Source of the DNA: Sedimentitalea sp042687825
GTDB taxonomy: Bacteria > Pseudomonadota > Alphaproteobacteria > Rhodobacterales > Rhodobacteraceae
Reading direction: 5' to 3'
Assembly (NCBI RefSeq): GCF_042687825.1
Contig: NZ_JBHUQE010000008.1
Coordinates: 1-64,000 of the forward strand
DNA length: 64,000 bases
Below, piece by piece: positions 42,131 through 51,494 of the stretch. Made by a program: the position numbers and the translations under genes. Under the pieces are notes generated by a model. That model ran no database searches. It was given only the letters and a program-made list of their open reading frames with translations, and was not told where the DNA came from. The number at the start of each line of letters is the position of its first letter. Positions within the stretch are counted from its first letter, which is position 1.

Positions 42131-42781
42131 ATGATATCGACCCGCCCCACCGAAGCCACGCTGGTGGCTGCCCATGATCGCGTCTATCGCGCCTTGCGCG
42201 GTCGCATCATGCATGGCGAGATCGCGCCCGGTCGGGCGCTGACCTTGCGCGGCATCGGCAGGGATTTCGATGTCTCGATGACACCGGCCCGCGAAGCCGT
42301 GCGCCGCCTGGTCGCCGAAGGCGCGCTGTTCCTGTCCAGTTCCGGCCGGGTCTCGACGCCCGAACTGACGCAGGAGCGGATCGAGGAACTGGCCGCGCTG
42401 CGGGCGCTGCTGGAGGTCGAACTGGCCAGCCGCGCCCTGCCCCGCGCCCATATCGCCCTGATTGACCGGCTGCAGGCGATCAACGGCGCAATTGCCGAGG
42501 CCGTCTCGAACCGCGACGCGGTCGGCTATATCCGCAGCAACCTCGAATTTCACCGCACGCTCTATCTGCGCGCCCAGGCCCCGGCGATGCTGGCGATGGC
42601 CGAAACCGTCTGGCTGCAGATGGGGCCGACCATGCGGGCGCTCTATGGCCGTCTGCGCCGCACCGAGCCGCCGCATTTCCACAAGCTGATGATTGCAGCG
42701 CTCAAGGCCGGCGACGAGCCGGGACTGCGCCTGGCCGTGCGGTCGGACGTGACCCAGGGGCTGCGGATGCTGGCCGGCTGA
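42131..42781 (+). CDS. GntR-family (FCD) transcription regulator
   Basis: This 216-residue regulator joins an N-terminal winged helix (YRALRGRIMHGEIAPGRALTL, MTPAREAVRRLVAEGAL) to an all-helical FCD domain with the metal-site pattern RSNLEFHRTLYLRAQ and LMIAALKAGD. FCD/VanR regulators respond to small carboxylates. The targets are not evident: neighbours are a metallopeptidase and the L20 region. Confidence 0.9.
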   Translation: MISTRPTEATLVAAHDRVYRALRGRIMHGEIAPGRALTLRGIGRDFDVSMTPAREAVRRLVAEGALFLSSSGRVSTPELTQERIEELAALRALLEVELASRALPRAHIALIDRLQAINGAIAEAVSNRDAVGYIRSNLEFHRTLYLRAQAPAMLAMAETVWLQMGPTMRALYGRLRRTEPPHFHKLMIAALKAGDEPGLRLAVRSDVTQGLRMLAG

Positions 42782-42990
42782 CCCTAACGGCTGCCGGTGA
42801 GCCAGGCAGCGCGGCACTTCGATGACCGGCTCGCGAATGCCTTGCCATTGACCGCCGGCAACGCGCTGGGCCACTGTCACCGTATCGTGGCCCAGCCACG
42901 CGCCATCGGCGCGGAAACCACAGCCTGAAGCACCCGTGTCGCCCCCAGCTTTCTTCCGGCACGGATCCCACTGGGGTCGGGATTTGAAGC
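42782..42990. other. Intergenic, no gene seen
   Basis: About 210 bases between the GntR gene and the rplT terminator. A frame on the minus strand stays open through it, but it runs on into antisense of the GntR gene and has no plausible ribosome site, so I do not call a gene. Confidence 0.5.
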
Positions 42991-42995
42991 GCATG

Positions 42996-43026
42996 AAAAA
43001 AGACCCGCCAAAAGTCTTGGCAGGCC
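42996..43026 (-). terminator. Rho-independent terminator of rpmI-rplT
   Basis: On the minus strand CCTGCCAA can pair with TTGGCGGG over a short loop, followed by TCTTTTTTC. It lies about 30 bases past the L20 stop. Confidence 0.8.
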
Positions 43027-43053
43027 TTTTCAAATTCGATCTCGGGGCTGGCC

Positions 43054-43419
43054 TCAGGCGGCCAGTGCGGCCTGTGCCTTGGCAACGATGGCACCGAAGG
43101 CGTCAGGCTCGTGCACCGCCAGATCGGCCAGAACCTTGCGGTCCACCTCGATGCCGGCCAGGGTCAGACCGTTGATGAAGCGGCTGTAGGTCAGCGCCTC
43201 GTCATGGCTGCGCACGGCGGCATTGATGCGCTGGATCCACAGGGCGCGGAAGTTGCGCTTGCGGTTCTTGCGGTCGCGGGTGGCGTACTGGTTCGCCTTG
43301 TCGACGGCCTGCGTGGCAACCTTGAAGGTGCTCTTGCGGCGGCCGTAATAGCCTTTGGCGGCCTTGATGATCTTCTTGTGGCGGGCGTGGGTGACGGTTC
43401 CGGACTTGACGCGGGACAT
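43054..43419 (-). CDS. rplT: 50S ribosomal protein L20
   Basis: This 121-residue protein matches L20: MSRVKSGTVTHARHKKIIKAAKGYYGRRKST at the start, DRKNRKRNFRALWIQRINAAVR and the NGLTLAGIEVDRKVLADLA end. It helps nucleate 23S folding and may autoregulate. It follows rpmI by 15 bases and ends with a strong terminator. Confidence 0.98.
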   Translation of the reverse strand: MSRVKSGTVTHARHKKIIKAAKGYYGRRKSTFKVATQAVDKANQYATRDRKNRKRNFRALWIQRINAAVRSHDEALTYSRFINGLTLAGIEVDRKVLADLAVHEPDAFGAIVAKAQAALAA

Positions 43420-43434
43420 GTGATCGGCCTCCTA

Positions 43435-43635
43435 TCAGCGGTCGTAGGGCATGAAGCCCTTGACGATCTTGGCGTCCGGGGCGGACAGGGTCGTGGTTCC
43501 ACGGGCGTCGCGGATGAACTTGCGGGTCCGCTTGATCATGCCGTGGCGCTTGCCGGCCTGGCCGGCCATGACCTTGCCAGTGGCGGTCACCTTAAAGCGT
43601 TTCTTGGCGCTTGCCTTGGTCTTCATCTTGGGCAT
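43435..43635 (-). CDS. rpmI: 50S ribosomal protein L35
   Basis: This 66-residue protein starts MPKMKTKASAKKRFKVTATG and has the conserved KRHGMIKRTRKFIRDARGTT. ATG 43635 is the right start: the longer frame adds 15 unrelated residues. infC, often upstream, is not in the next 20 kb; the gene before it encodes a small membrane protein. Confidence 0.97.
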   Translation of the reverse strand: MPKMKTKASAKKRFKVTATGKVMAGQAGKRHGMIKRTRKFIRDARGTTTLSAPDAKIVKGFMPYDR

Positions 43636-43757
43636 TTCCGTCTCCTTGCTTTTGGGTCGGTACGAAACGCGACTCGGCATGCCACATCGGCCGGTCGCGC
43701 GGTCAGAAGCGCCATTTACGCAAGACGGGTCAAACTGGCAAGAGGGCAGCGGTTTTT

Positions 43758-43982
43758 TTACGAGACAATCCGCGCCACGACGCCCAGAACCACTTCGGGA
43801 ATCTGATCGATCTGGTATCCGCCGGGCTTGCTGGACACGGCGAACAGGATCAATCCCCCCGCGATCAAGATGGTCAGGGCCGAGGCGCGCGGCGCCCGCC
43901 CGTCGGTGACAGCCGACAGGATCGACGGGATGGACAGCACCCCGATCAACAGCCCCAGCGTCAGTGTCAGATCCGGATCCAT
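43758..43982 (-). CDS. Small membrane protein, unknown
   Basis: This 74-residue protein has two hydrophobic segments (LTLGLLIGVLSIPSILSAV and ALTILIAGGLILFAVSS) and a short tail YQIDQIPEVVLGVVARIV. I know similar small proteins in Rhodobacteraceae, unnamed. It sits between pyk (33 bases upstream) and rpmI, same strand, so it may share the pyk transcript. ATG 43982 is preferred over GTG 43991. Confidence 0.7.
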   Translation of the reverse strand: MDPDLTLTLGLLIGVLSIPSILSAVTDGRAPRASALTILIAGGLILFAVSSKPGGYQIDQIPEVVLGVVARIVS

Positions 43983-44015
43983 GGCGCCCACCCCGTCAAT
44001 ACAATCGCGCCCAAC

Positions 44016-45461
44016 CTATTCCGGGTCGGTCCGATAGATCAATCTTTCGTCGCAGGGGGCGACACGCAGGATGTTGGTGGTGCCCGGAACGTTGAACGGC
44101 ACGCCCGCCGTGATCACGATCTGATCGTCCCCCGACGCGAAACCGCCCTTGCGCGTGGCCCGCGCGGCGTTGACCACGGCGTCCTTGAACCGTTCCAGTT
44201 CGCCGGTCATCAGGCAGGTACAGCCCCAACTCAGGGCCAGCCGGCGCGCGGTACCGCGCAAGCTGGTCATCGCGATGATCGGCACCCGCGGGCGTTCGCG
44301 GGCGGTCAGCAGCGCGGTGGTACCGCTTTGGGTGAAACAGCAGATTGCCTTGATATCCGTGGTCTCTGCGATTTCGCGGGCGGCGGCGACGATACCATGG
44401 GCGACGCTGTGGCCCTTGACGCTGCGCGAGGCGGCGATGATCTGTTCATAGGTCGGGTCGGCTTCGACCTCGATTGCCACCCGGTCCATGGTCTGCACCG
44501 CCTGCACGGGGAACTGCCCGGCGGCAGATTCCGCGCTGAGCATCACCGCGTCGGCGCCCTCGTAGATGGCCGTGGCGACATCGCTGACTTCGGCCCGGGT
44601 CGGCATCGGGCTTTCGATCATGCTTTCCAGCATCTGGGTGGCGACGATCACCGGTTTGGCCGCGGCGCGGCACCGGCGCACCAGGCGTTTCTGGATCGGC
44701 GGCACCGCCTGCACCGGCAGTTCCACGCCCAGATCGCCCCGCGCCACCATGACGCCATCGCTGGCCTCAAGGATGTCGTCGAACCGGTCGACCGCCTTGG
44801 GCTTTTCGATCTTCGCCAGGATCGCCGCCCGTCCGGCGGCCAGTTCGCGGGCCTCGGTCACGTCGCGGACCCGCTGCACAAAGCTGAGCGCCAGCCAGTC
44901 GACACCGAGATTGCAGGCGAATTCCAGATCCTTGCGGTCCTTTTCCGACAAGGCGGCCAGCGGCAGTTCGACATCCGGCACATTGACGCCCTTGTGGTTC
45001 GAGATCGCGCCGCCGGCGATCACGGTGCAATCGGCGAAATCGCTGCCGCAGGCCTCGACCCTGAGGCGGATCTTGCCATCGTTGACCAGCAGAGACACCC
45101 CGGGAACAAGCGCCTGAAAGATTTCCGGATGCGGCAGACACACCCGGTGGGTATTGCCCGCTGCGGTGTCCAGATCCATGCGAAAAGCCGCGCCGTTTTC
45201 CAGCTCTACCGCGCCATTGGCGAATTTTCCGACGCGCAGCTTGGGGCCCTGCAGATCGGCCAGGATGGCGATCGGGCTGTCCAGTTCCTCTTCCACCTGC
45301 CGGATGATCCGGTGTTTCTCGCGAATCTCTTCATGCGTGCCGTGGCTCATGTTCAGTCGGAAAACGTCGACCCCGGCCTCGTGCAACGCGCGGATCATTG
45401 CGTGGGTTTCCGACGACGGACCCAAGGTGGCAACAATTTTGACGTTACGGTCTCGTTTCAT
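44016..45461 (-). CDS. pyk: Pyruvate kinase
   Basis: This 481-residue enzyme makes pyruvate and ATP from PEP. It has KIVATLGPSSETHAMIRAL, RLNMSHGTHEEI, the catalytic-lysine region ILAKIEKPKAVDRFDDIL, the Mg/PEP site VMVARGDLGVEL and ATQMLESMIESPMPTRAE, plus a C-terminal allosteric domain. It diverges from the N-formylglutamate amidohydrolase gene with 114 bases between. Confidence 0.98.
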   Translation of the reverse strand: MKRDRNVKIVATLGPSSETHAMIRALHEAGVDVFRLNMSHGTHEEIREKHRIIRQVEEELDSPIAILADLQGPKLRVGKFANGAVELENGAAFRMDLDTAAGNTHRVCLPHPEIFQALVPGVSLLVNDGKIRLRVEACGSDFADCTVIAGGAISNHKGVNVPDVELPLAALSEKDRKDLEFACNLGVDWLALSFVQRVRDVTEARELAAGRAAILAKIEKPKAVDRFDDILEASDGVMVARGDLGVELPVQAVPPIQKRLVRRCRAAAKPVIVATQMLESMIESPMPTRAEVSDVATAIYEGADAVMLSAESAAGQFPVQAVQTMDRVAIEVEADPTYEQIIAASRSVKGHSVAHGIVAAAREIAETTDIKAICCFTQSGTTALLTARERPRVPIIAMTSLRGTARRLALSWGCTCLMTGELERFKDAVVNAARATRKGGFASGDDQIVITAGVPFNVPGTTNILRVAPCDERLIYRTDPE

Positions 45462-45575
45462 CTGCCAAGTGTCCTCGTGCCGAAATGTTAACGCAAACAG
45501 GCGCGCGTCGCTTATGGCGCAATTCCAAATTGCCCACAACTGTCCTAAAGCTGTCCAGAACAAGATGACAGGCCC

Positions 45576-46313
45576 ATGACATACAGCCCCTTTTTCATTC
45601 ACGGCGAAACCCGGCCCGCGCGCTGGCTGATTACCTGCGATCACGCAACCAACTCGGTTCCGCCGCAAATCTGCGGCGGCGATCTGGGATTGGCGCGCGA
45701 AGACATGGAACGCCACATCGCCTATGATGTCGGCGCCTATGGTGTCGCCCAGCATTTGGGCCAGTTGCTGGATGCGCCGGTGATCGCCGCCAATTTCTCG
45801 CGGCTGGTGATCGACCCAAACCGGGGTGAGGACGACCCGACCCTGCTGATGAAGCTGTATGACGGCTCGATCATCCCGGGAAACCGCCACGCCGACCGGG
45901 CCGAGATCGAGCGCCGCAAGGCGCTGTGCTACCACCCATATCACGCGGAACTGGCACGGATGGCGGCGTTGCCGCATGCGGTGATCCTGTCGATCCACAG
46001 TTTCACCCGGCAGTTGCGCGGGCGGCCACCGCGCCCGTGGCATATCGGGCTGCTCTATGCCGAGGACGACCGTCTGGCCGCTCCGCTGCTGCGCCGGCTG
46101 CAGGCCGAACCCGACCTGTGCGTGGGCGACAACCAACCCTATTCCGGCCACCTGCCCGGCGATTCCATCGACAAGCATGCCAGCGCGCATAACCGCCCCA
46201 ACGTGCTGATCGAGCTGCGCAACGACCTGATTGCCGACCATGAGGGCCAGCGCCTCTGGGCCGAAAGGCTGGCCCCGGTCCTTGAGGACGCGCTGGCGGA
46301 TTCAGGCCTCTGA
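45576..46313 (+). CDS. N-formylglutamate amidohydrolase family protein
   Basis: This 245-residue protein matches the FGase fold: LITCDHATNSVPPQ, DVGAYGVAQHLGQLLDAPVI, RLVIDPNRGEDDPTL, ILSIHSFTRQLRGR and VLIELRNDLIADHEGQRLW. Some members finish histidine degradation (HutG), others act on other N-formyl compounds; no hut genes are near, so the substrate stays open. Confidence 0.88.
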   Translation: MTYSPFFIHGETRPARWLITCDHATNSVPPQICGGDLGLAREDMERHIAYDVGAYGVAQHLGQLLDAPVIAANFSRLVIDPNRGEDDPTLLMKLYDGSIIPGNRHADRAEIERRKALCYHPYHAELARMAALPHAVILSIHSFTRQLRGRPPRPWHIGLLYAEDDRLAAPLLRRLQAEPDLCVGDNQPYSGHLPGDSIDKHASAHNRPNVLIELRNDLIADHEGQRLWAERLAPVLEDALADSGL

Positions 46314-46416
46314 CCCCGGCTTTGCAGGCCAAAGCCTGATGCCGGGGTTTGACGCTGGGGTTTGACGCGGGTCCGGATCAGGTATCAATGGACCGAAACC
46401 GAACCGGAGACCGAAC

Positions 46417-46746
46417 ATGGATTCGCACGACATCGACCCGCAAACCGAAACCGAATTGCAGGCCGCCGCGTTTCGCCGGCTGCAAAGGCACCTGATGCAG
46501 GATCGCACCGACGTTCAGAACATCGACCTGATGAACCTGGCCGGGTTCTGCCGCAACTGCCTGGCCCGCTGGTATCAGGAAGCCGCCAACGACAAGGGCA
46601 TCGAAATGGACAAGATGCAGGCGCGCGAGCGGTTTTACGGAATGACGATGGACGAATGGAAGGCAAACCATCAGACCGAGGCCAGCCCCGAGAAACAGGC
46701 GGAATTCAAGGTCGCCTTTGCCGAGAATGTCGGCCCCAAGGACTGA
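46417..46746 (+). CDS. DUF1244 family protein
   Basis: This 109-residue protein matches DUF1244: AAAFRRLQRHLMQDRTDVQNIDLMNLAGFCRNCLARWYQEAA (middle) and ERFYGMTMDEWKANHQTEAS. It has a conserved Cys pair (CRNC). Function unknown. It follows the amidohydrolase gene by 103 bases and converges on the alpha/beta hydrolase. Confidence 0.9.
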   Translation: MDSHDIDPQTETELQAAAFRRLQRHLMQDRTDVQNIDLMNLAGFCRNCLARWYQEAANDKGIEMDKMQARERFYGMTMDEWKANHQTEASPEKQAEFKVAFAENVGPKD

Positions 46747-46755
46747 GCGCCCGGG

Positions 46756-47718
46756 TCAGGTGACCCTCGCTGCCATGCGCCGGATGAAATCGGCGCAATC
46801 CGCCGGCGCCGTGATCGGGATCATGTGGCCGCGATCCGCCAGGGTTTCGCAGGACAGCCCGTGGACCTGCATGGTATGGCCATGTGCCGTGGGTGACAGG
46901 ATCGCGTCCGCGGCACCGAAAAGAACACCGCCCGGCACCGTCAGGTCGTGGTCATAGCGCGCCGAAATCCGGGCGGCGGCGGCCTGCAGCGCGACAACGT
47001 CAGAGGCAGCGGTAACAAAGGCCTTGGGGCGCAGCCCCAGCGCCGCACCGCCCCGGGTCATGAAATCCTGCGGCCAGGGTTCCGGGTGAAAGACGATCGA
47101 CAGCACCTTGTCCTTGGTGGCCGCCGCCAGCGGCACCGCGATGGTGTGGCCCAGCAGCCGGCGCATCCAGGGCGATCTGACCTGCAGCCCCTTGAACACC
47201 TCGGGCACGCCGGACTGATCCTGCGTCACCGGACACAACAGCGCCAGCGCACCGGTCTTGTCGGGTCGGTCCAGCGCCATCGCCAGCGCCACCGCGCCGC
47301 CCAGCGAATGCCCCACCAGCACCGGCCGTTCGATCCCCAGCGCATCCAGCAATTCGCCGATCATCCGCGCCTGTTCGGACGGATCGGCCAGCGCGTCGTC
47401 GGCGCGCTCGGAATAGCCGCAGCCGGGACGGTCCACCGCGATGACGCGGAACTCATCTTTCAACAGGTCGGTGAGGCCATAATCGAAATGCTGCAATTGC
47501 CCGCTGAGCCCGTGGATCAGCACCAGCGGCTGGGCGTCCTTCGGTCCCAGATCCAGATAGTGGATCGCGCCGTCCCTTAGCCGGTGCACCTGCCCCACGA
47601 GCGGCACCAGCTTGGGTGCCTGGGCGGCCATGCTGCGGGTCCGAAAGACCGCCAGCACCAGCAACAGGCCCAGCCCGCCCGGCAGCGCCCAGAAAAGAAA
47701 AGTCAGCACCATGTTCAT
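46756..47718 (-). CDS. Alpha/beta hydrolase, membrane-anchored
   Basis: This 320-residue protein begins with one membrane helix (VLTFLFWALPGGLGLLLVLAV), then an alpha/beta hydrolase fold: oxyanion region VLIHGLSGQLQHFD, nucleophile elbow VGHSLGGAVALAM (Ser), the acid near LFGAADAILSP and the final His in LADRGHMIPI. It could be an esterase or lipase; the substrate is unknown. An in-frame ATG at 47712 has a better spacing to GGAG and may be the true start. Confidence 0.88.
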   Translation of the reverse strand: MNMVLTFLFWALPGGLGLLLVLAVFRTRSMAAQAPKLVPLVGQVHRLRDGAIHYLDLGPKDAQPLVLIHGLSGQLQHFDYGLTDLLKDEFRVIAVDRPGCGYSERADDALADPSEQARMIGELLDALGIERPVLVGHSLGGAVALAMALDRPDKTGALALLCPVTQDQSGVPEVFKGLQVRSPWMRRLLGHTIAVPLAAATKDKVLSIVFHPEPWPQDFMTRGGAALGLRPKAFVTAASDVVALQAAAARISARYDHDLTVPGGVLFGAADAILSPTAHGHTMQVHGLSCETLADRGHMIPITAPADCADFIRRMAARVT

Positions 47719-47804
47719 GGACTCCGGTTCATTGCATGCGCGCGCAACCTAGCCATGAATGCGGGGCCTGTCTGCCCCCTGCGAGCCGGCGGCGGCACCG
47801 GCGC

Positions 47805-48458
47805 TCAGAATTCGGCGGCGGCACGGAATTTCATCGATTTGCCACTGTCCGGATGCTTGATCCGCAATTCCTCGGAATGCAGCATCATGCGCGGGTAGTC
47901 GGCTGCGGCACCCTGCGCGTATAGCGGATCGCCCAGGATCGGATGGCCCAGCGCCAACATATGCACCCGCAACTGGTGGCTGCGCCCGGTCCGGGGCATC
48001 AGCCGCACCCGGCTGGTGCCCGTATCATGGCGCAGCACCCGCCACTCGGTCAGGGCCGGCTTGCCGGTCTCGTGACAGACCATCTGACGCGGCCGGTTGG
48101 GCCAGTCCACGATCAGCGGCAGATCGACGGTGCCGGTTTTCGGCGACAAGATCCCCGCGACGCGGGCGACATAGGTCTTGCGGGCCTGCCGCTGCTCGAA
48201 TTGTTGCCCCAGATGGCGCTGGGCATGCGCGGTCAGGGCAAAGACCATGACGCCGGACGTGTCCCGGTCCAGCCGATGCACCAGCAGGATCTCGGGAAAC
48301 ACCGCGCGCAGGCGGGCGATCAGGCAATCGGCCAGATGCGGGCCGCGCCCGGGCACGCTGAGCAGGCCGGCGGGCTTGTTGACCACCACCAACTGGGCAT
48401 CGTCATGCAGGATGTCCAACGGGAGGTCGGGCGGGGCATAGTCGTGTGAAACCGTCAT
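47805..48458 (-). CDS. RluA-family pseudouridine synthase
   Basis: This 217-residue enzyme carries the RluA catalytic motif LVHRLDRDTSGVMVFAL, VVVNKPAGLLSVPG and the C-terminal RTGRSHQLRVHMLALGHPILGDPLY. It has no S4 domain. Such short members modify tRNA position 32 or 23S rRNA; which one cannot be told here. It converges on the NTF2-like gene's neighbour with 112 bases between starts. Confidence 0.92.
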   Translation of the reverse strand: MTVSHDYAPPDLPLDILHDDAQLVVVNKPAGLLSVPGRGPHLADCLIARLRAVFPEILLVHRLDRDTSGVMVFALTAHAQRHLGQQFEQRQARKTYVARVAGILSPKTGTVDLPLIVDWPNRPRQMVCHETGKPALTEWRVLRHDTGTSRVRLMPRTGRSHQLRVHMLALGHPILGDPLYAQGAAADYPRMMLHSEELRIKHPDSGKSMKFRAAAEF

Positions 48459-48570
48459 CGCGCCTCAGTACCGCCAAGCCTGACTGCGAACAAGTTCCCG
48501 CGACGTCGGGCTTGCCAGCGCCCCGAGGTTGATCGAACCTCTGGACAGCGCAACCAGACAGGACCGCCCG

Positions 48571-48981
48571 ATGCACCCGACCATCCGCCAGATGCACGAG
48601 GTCGTCGCCAGCGGTGACGACAGTCGGATCGCCACGGTGCTGGCACCGAACGTGCGGTTCCTGCCACCGACCTATTTTGCCACCTGGACCGGACGCGAAC
48701 CGGTGGCGGCAATCCTGGGCCATGTCGGTCAGGTGTTCCGCGAATTCCACTACCGCCGGACAATGGGGGCCGATCGCGACTGGGCGCTGGAGTTCCAGTG
48801 CCGCATCGGCGATCTGGACGCGGTCGGTGTCGACCTGATCACGCTCGACGAGGACGGACTCATCTCGGTCCTGGAGGTCGCGATGCGTCCGCTCAGCGCC
48901 GTCCGCGCCCTGCGCCAGGCGATGAACGCGCGGGTCATGTCCGACCCGCGCTTTCTGACCTATCGTCAGGCCCTGTCCTGA
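48571..48981 (+). CDS. SnoaL/NTF2-like protein
   Basis: This 136-residue protein has the cone-shaped NTF2-like fold pattern: MHPTIRQMHEVVASGDDSRI, WTGREPVAAILGHVGQVF and the acidic strand VDLITLDEDGLISVLEVAMRP. It could be an isomerase-like or ligand-binding protein; I see no catalytic signature that fixes the reaction. ATG 48571 follows AGGA; an upstream in-frame start would add 14 residues. Confidence 0.75.
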   Translation: MHPTIRQMHEVVASGDDSRIATVLAPNVRFLPPTYFATWTGREPVAAILGHVGQVFREFHYRRTMGADRDWALEFQCRIGDLDAVGVDLITLDEDGLISVLEVAMRPLSAVRALRQAMNARVMSDPRFLTYRQALS

Positions 48982-48990
48982 TCGCCAACG

Positions 48991-51435
48991 CTACAAGCGC
49001 ACCCGCTCGGATTTCGGATCGTACAGGGGCCGGATGGACGCCTGTGCGGCGACCCGCACGCCGGCGATATCGATCTCGTAGGACGAAGCCAGCAGGTCAG
49101 CGGTGCTTTCGCCCCGGCAGGGCACATAGCCCAGACCAATGGCCGCGCCCAGATGATGGCCATAGGCGCCCGAAGACAGAAACCCGACGATCTCGCCATC
49201 GCGCAGCACCGGCTCGTTATGATAGAGCAGCGGCTCGGGGTCGGTCAGCATGAACTGCAGCAGCCGCCGGTCCAGCCCCGCCTCGCGCTTGGCCAGAACG
49301 GCATCGCGCCCGATGAATTCGGGCTTGTCGGTCTTGACGGCAAAGCCCAGCCCGGCCTCGAGCACGTGATCCTCGCAGGTGATGTCGTGACCGAAATGGC
49401 GGAACCCCTTTTCGATCCGGCAGGTGTCCATCATGTGCATGCCACACAGTTTCAACCCCAAGTCCCGGCCGGCCTGCCACAGGGTTTCGAACGCGTGCTG
49501 CGCCATGTCGGCAGAGACGTAGATTTCCCAGCCCAGCTCGCCGACATAGGTGACCCGGTGGGCCCGGGCCAGGCCCAGGCCCAGCTCGATGTCCTGGGCG
49601 GTGCCAAACGGGTTGCTGTCGTTGGAAAAGTCGTTCGGCGACACCGCCTGCAACAGCTTGCGGGCATTGGGGCCCATCACGGCCAGCACGCCCTCGGCGG
49701 CGGTGACATCGGTCAGCACGACGTTGAAATCGCCCTTATGGCGCTGCATCCAGAGCTGATCGGCCAGCCGCGTCGCCGCCGGCGTGACGACCAGATAGGC
49801 GGTTTCGCCCAGCCTGGTCACGGTCACGTCCGCCTCGATGCCGCCGCGCGGGTTCAGAAACTGGGTATAGACGATCTTGCCGATGGGCACATCGTATTGC
49901 CCGCCGCCGACATGGTTCAGAAAGGCGCAGGCATCCGACCCCTCGACGCGGATCTTGCCAAAGGAAGACATGTCGTACATGCCCACATTCTCGCGCACGG
50001 CGCGGTGCTCGGCGGCGACATTGCCAAAGAAATTCTGCCGCTTCCAGGAATAGGCATAGGCCGGGTCCTGCCCGGGATCGGCGTACCAGTTGGCGCGCTC
50101 CCAGCCGGCCAGTTCGCCCATCACGGCGCCCTGTTCCAGCAGCTGGTGATGAAACGGCGTGCGCCGCACCCCGCGCGCCGTGGCCTTTTGCCGATAGGGA
50201 AAGTGATCGGCGTAAAGCAGGCCCAGCGTTTCGGCCGCGCGCGCCCGCAGATAGCGCCGGTTGCCCTGAAAAGGATGCATCCGCACGATGTCCACATCGC
50301 CCAGATCAAAGGGTTTCTCGCCATCCTGCATCCATTGCGCCAGCGCCATGCCGGCGCCCCCCGCCGACTGGATGCCGACCGAGTTGAACCCGGCGGCGAC
50401 CCAGACATTGTCCATCTCGGGCGCCAGGCCCAGATGATAGGCATCATCCGGCGTGAAACTCTCGGGACCGTTGAAAAACGTATGAATGCCCGCGCTGCCC
50501 AGCATCGGCAGCCGGTTTACCGCCTGCTCCAAGATCGGTTCGAAATGGTCGAAATCCTCGGGCAACTGGTCGAACTCGAACTCTTCGGGGATCGGCCCCC
50601 AGGGTTTCGAAACGGGTTCGAACGCGCCCAGCATCATCTTGCCGGCGTCTTCCTTGTAGTAGGCGCATTCATCGGGCACCCGCAGCACCGGCATCTGGGT
50701 CAGCCCGGCAATGGGCTCCGAGACGATATAGAAATGCTCGCAGGCCTGCAGCGGCACGTTGGTCCCCAGCATGCGGCCAACCTGATGCCCCCACATGCCG
50801 GCGCAGTTGACCACCATGTCACAGGCGATATGGCCCTGCTGGCCGTCCTCGTCGCTGACCCAGTCCACACCGGTCACACGGCGCCCGGTGCGGGCGACTC
50901 CGGTGACCTTGATGCGCTCGTGCACCCGGGCGCCGCGTTGCCGCGCGCCCTTGGCCAGCGCCAGCGCGATATTGGCCGGATCGCCCTGCCCGTCCAGCGG
51001 CAGCCAGACTCCGGCGGTCACGCCCTCGATATTCAGATGTTCATATCTGGCCTTGACCTCTTGCGGACCGATTTCCTCGACCTCGACGCCAAAGGCGCGG
51101 GCCATGGCAGCCTGGCGAAAGATTTCCTCGCGGCGTTCGTCGGTCAGCGCGACGGTGATCGACCCGCAACGCCTGAACCCGGTGGCGACACCGGTTTCGG
51201 CCTGCAAATCGCCGTATAATTCCTGGCTGTACTTGGCCAGCCGGGTCATGTTGGCGGTCGCGCGCAGCTGCGCGATCAGCCCGGCCGCGTGCCAGGTGGT
51301 GCCGCTGGTCAGTTGCTTGCGTTCCAGCAGCACCACGTCCTGCCAGCCCAGCCTGGTCAGGTGATAGGCCACCGAACAACCGATGACACCGCCGCCGATG
51401 ATGACCACGCGGGCCGATTCTGGAATTGTCGTCAT
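48991..51435 (-). CDS. FAD/GcvT demethylating oxidoreductase (DMGDH/SARDH-like), first paralog
   Basis: This 814-residue protein joins a DAO-type FAD domain (RVVIIGGGVIGCSVAYHLTRLGW; covalent-FAD His in SGTTWHAAGL) to a GcvT tetrahydrofolate domain (ITCEDHVLEAGLGF, FIGRDAVLA) like dimethylglycine and sarcosine dehydrogenases. It should oxidise an N-methyl group and pass the one-carbon unit to tetrahydrofolate. It is the last gene of a six-gene operon with a homocysteine methyltransferase and a second paralog. The exact methylated substrate cannot be read. Confidence 0.9.
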   Translation of the reverse strand: MTTIPESARVVIIGGGVIGCSVAYHLTRLGWQDVVLLERKQLTSGTTWHAAGLIAQLRATANMTRLAKYSQELYGDLQAETGVATGFRRCGSITVALTDERREEIFRQAAMARAFGVEVEEIGPQEVKARYEHLNIEGVTAGVWLPLDGQGDPANIALALAKGARQRGARVHERIKVTGVARTGRRVTGVDWVSDEDGQQGHIACDMVVNCAGMWGHQVGRMLGTNVPLQACEHFYIVSEPIAGLTQMPVLRVPDECAYYKEDAGKMMLGAFEPVSKPWGPIPEEFEFDQLPEDFDHFEPILEQAVNRLPMLGSAGIHTFFNGPESFTPDDAYHLGLAPEMDNVWVAAGFNSVGIQSAGGAGMALAQWMQDGEKPFDLGDVDIVRMHPFQGNRRYLRARAAETLGLLYADHFPYRQKATARGVRRTPFHHQLLEQGAVMGELAGWERANWYADPGQDPAYAYSWKRQNFFGNVAAEHRAVRENVGMYDMSSFGKIRVEGSDACAFLNHVGGGQYDVPIGKIVYTQFLNPRGGIEADVTVTRLGETAYLVVTPAATRLADQLWMQRHKGDFNVVLTDVTAAEGVLAVMGPNARKLLQAVSPNDFSNDSNPFGTAQDIELGLGLARAHRVTYVGELGWEIYVSADMAQHAFETLWQAGRDLGLKLCGMHMMDTCRIEKGFRHFGHDITCEDHVLEAGLGFAVKTDKPEFIGRDAVLAKREAGLDRRLLQFMLTDPEPLLYHNEPVLRDGEIVGFLSSGAYGHHLGAAIGLGYVPCRGESTADLLASSYEIDIAGVRVAAQASIRPLYDPKSERVRL

Positions 51436-51494
51436 GTTTTCGTTCCTCGATTCTGCCGACCGCCCCCGCCGGGCGGTACAGCCCCCCCCGCCCG

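Noticed and set aside
41978..43033. Minus-strand open frame of 351 residues reaching the rplT terminator
   Set aside because: Mostly antisense to the YgjP and GntR genes; the part in the gap has no ribosome site or recognisable motif.
49153..51219. Plus-strand open frame across the first FAD/GcvT gene
   Set aside because: Shadow of a domain-rich minus-strand gene, no family signature.
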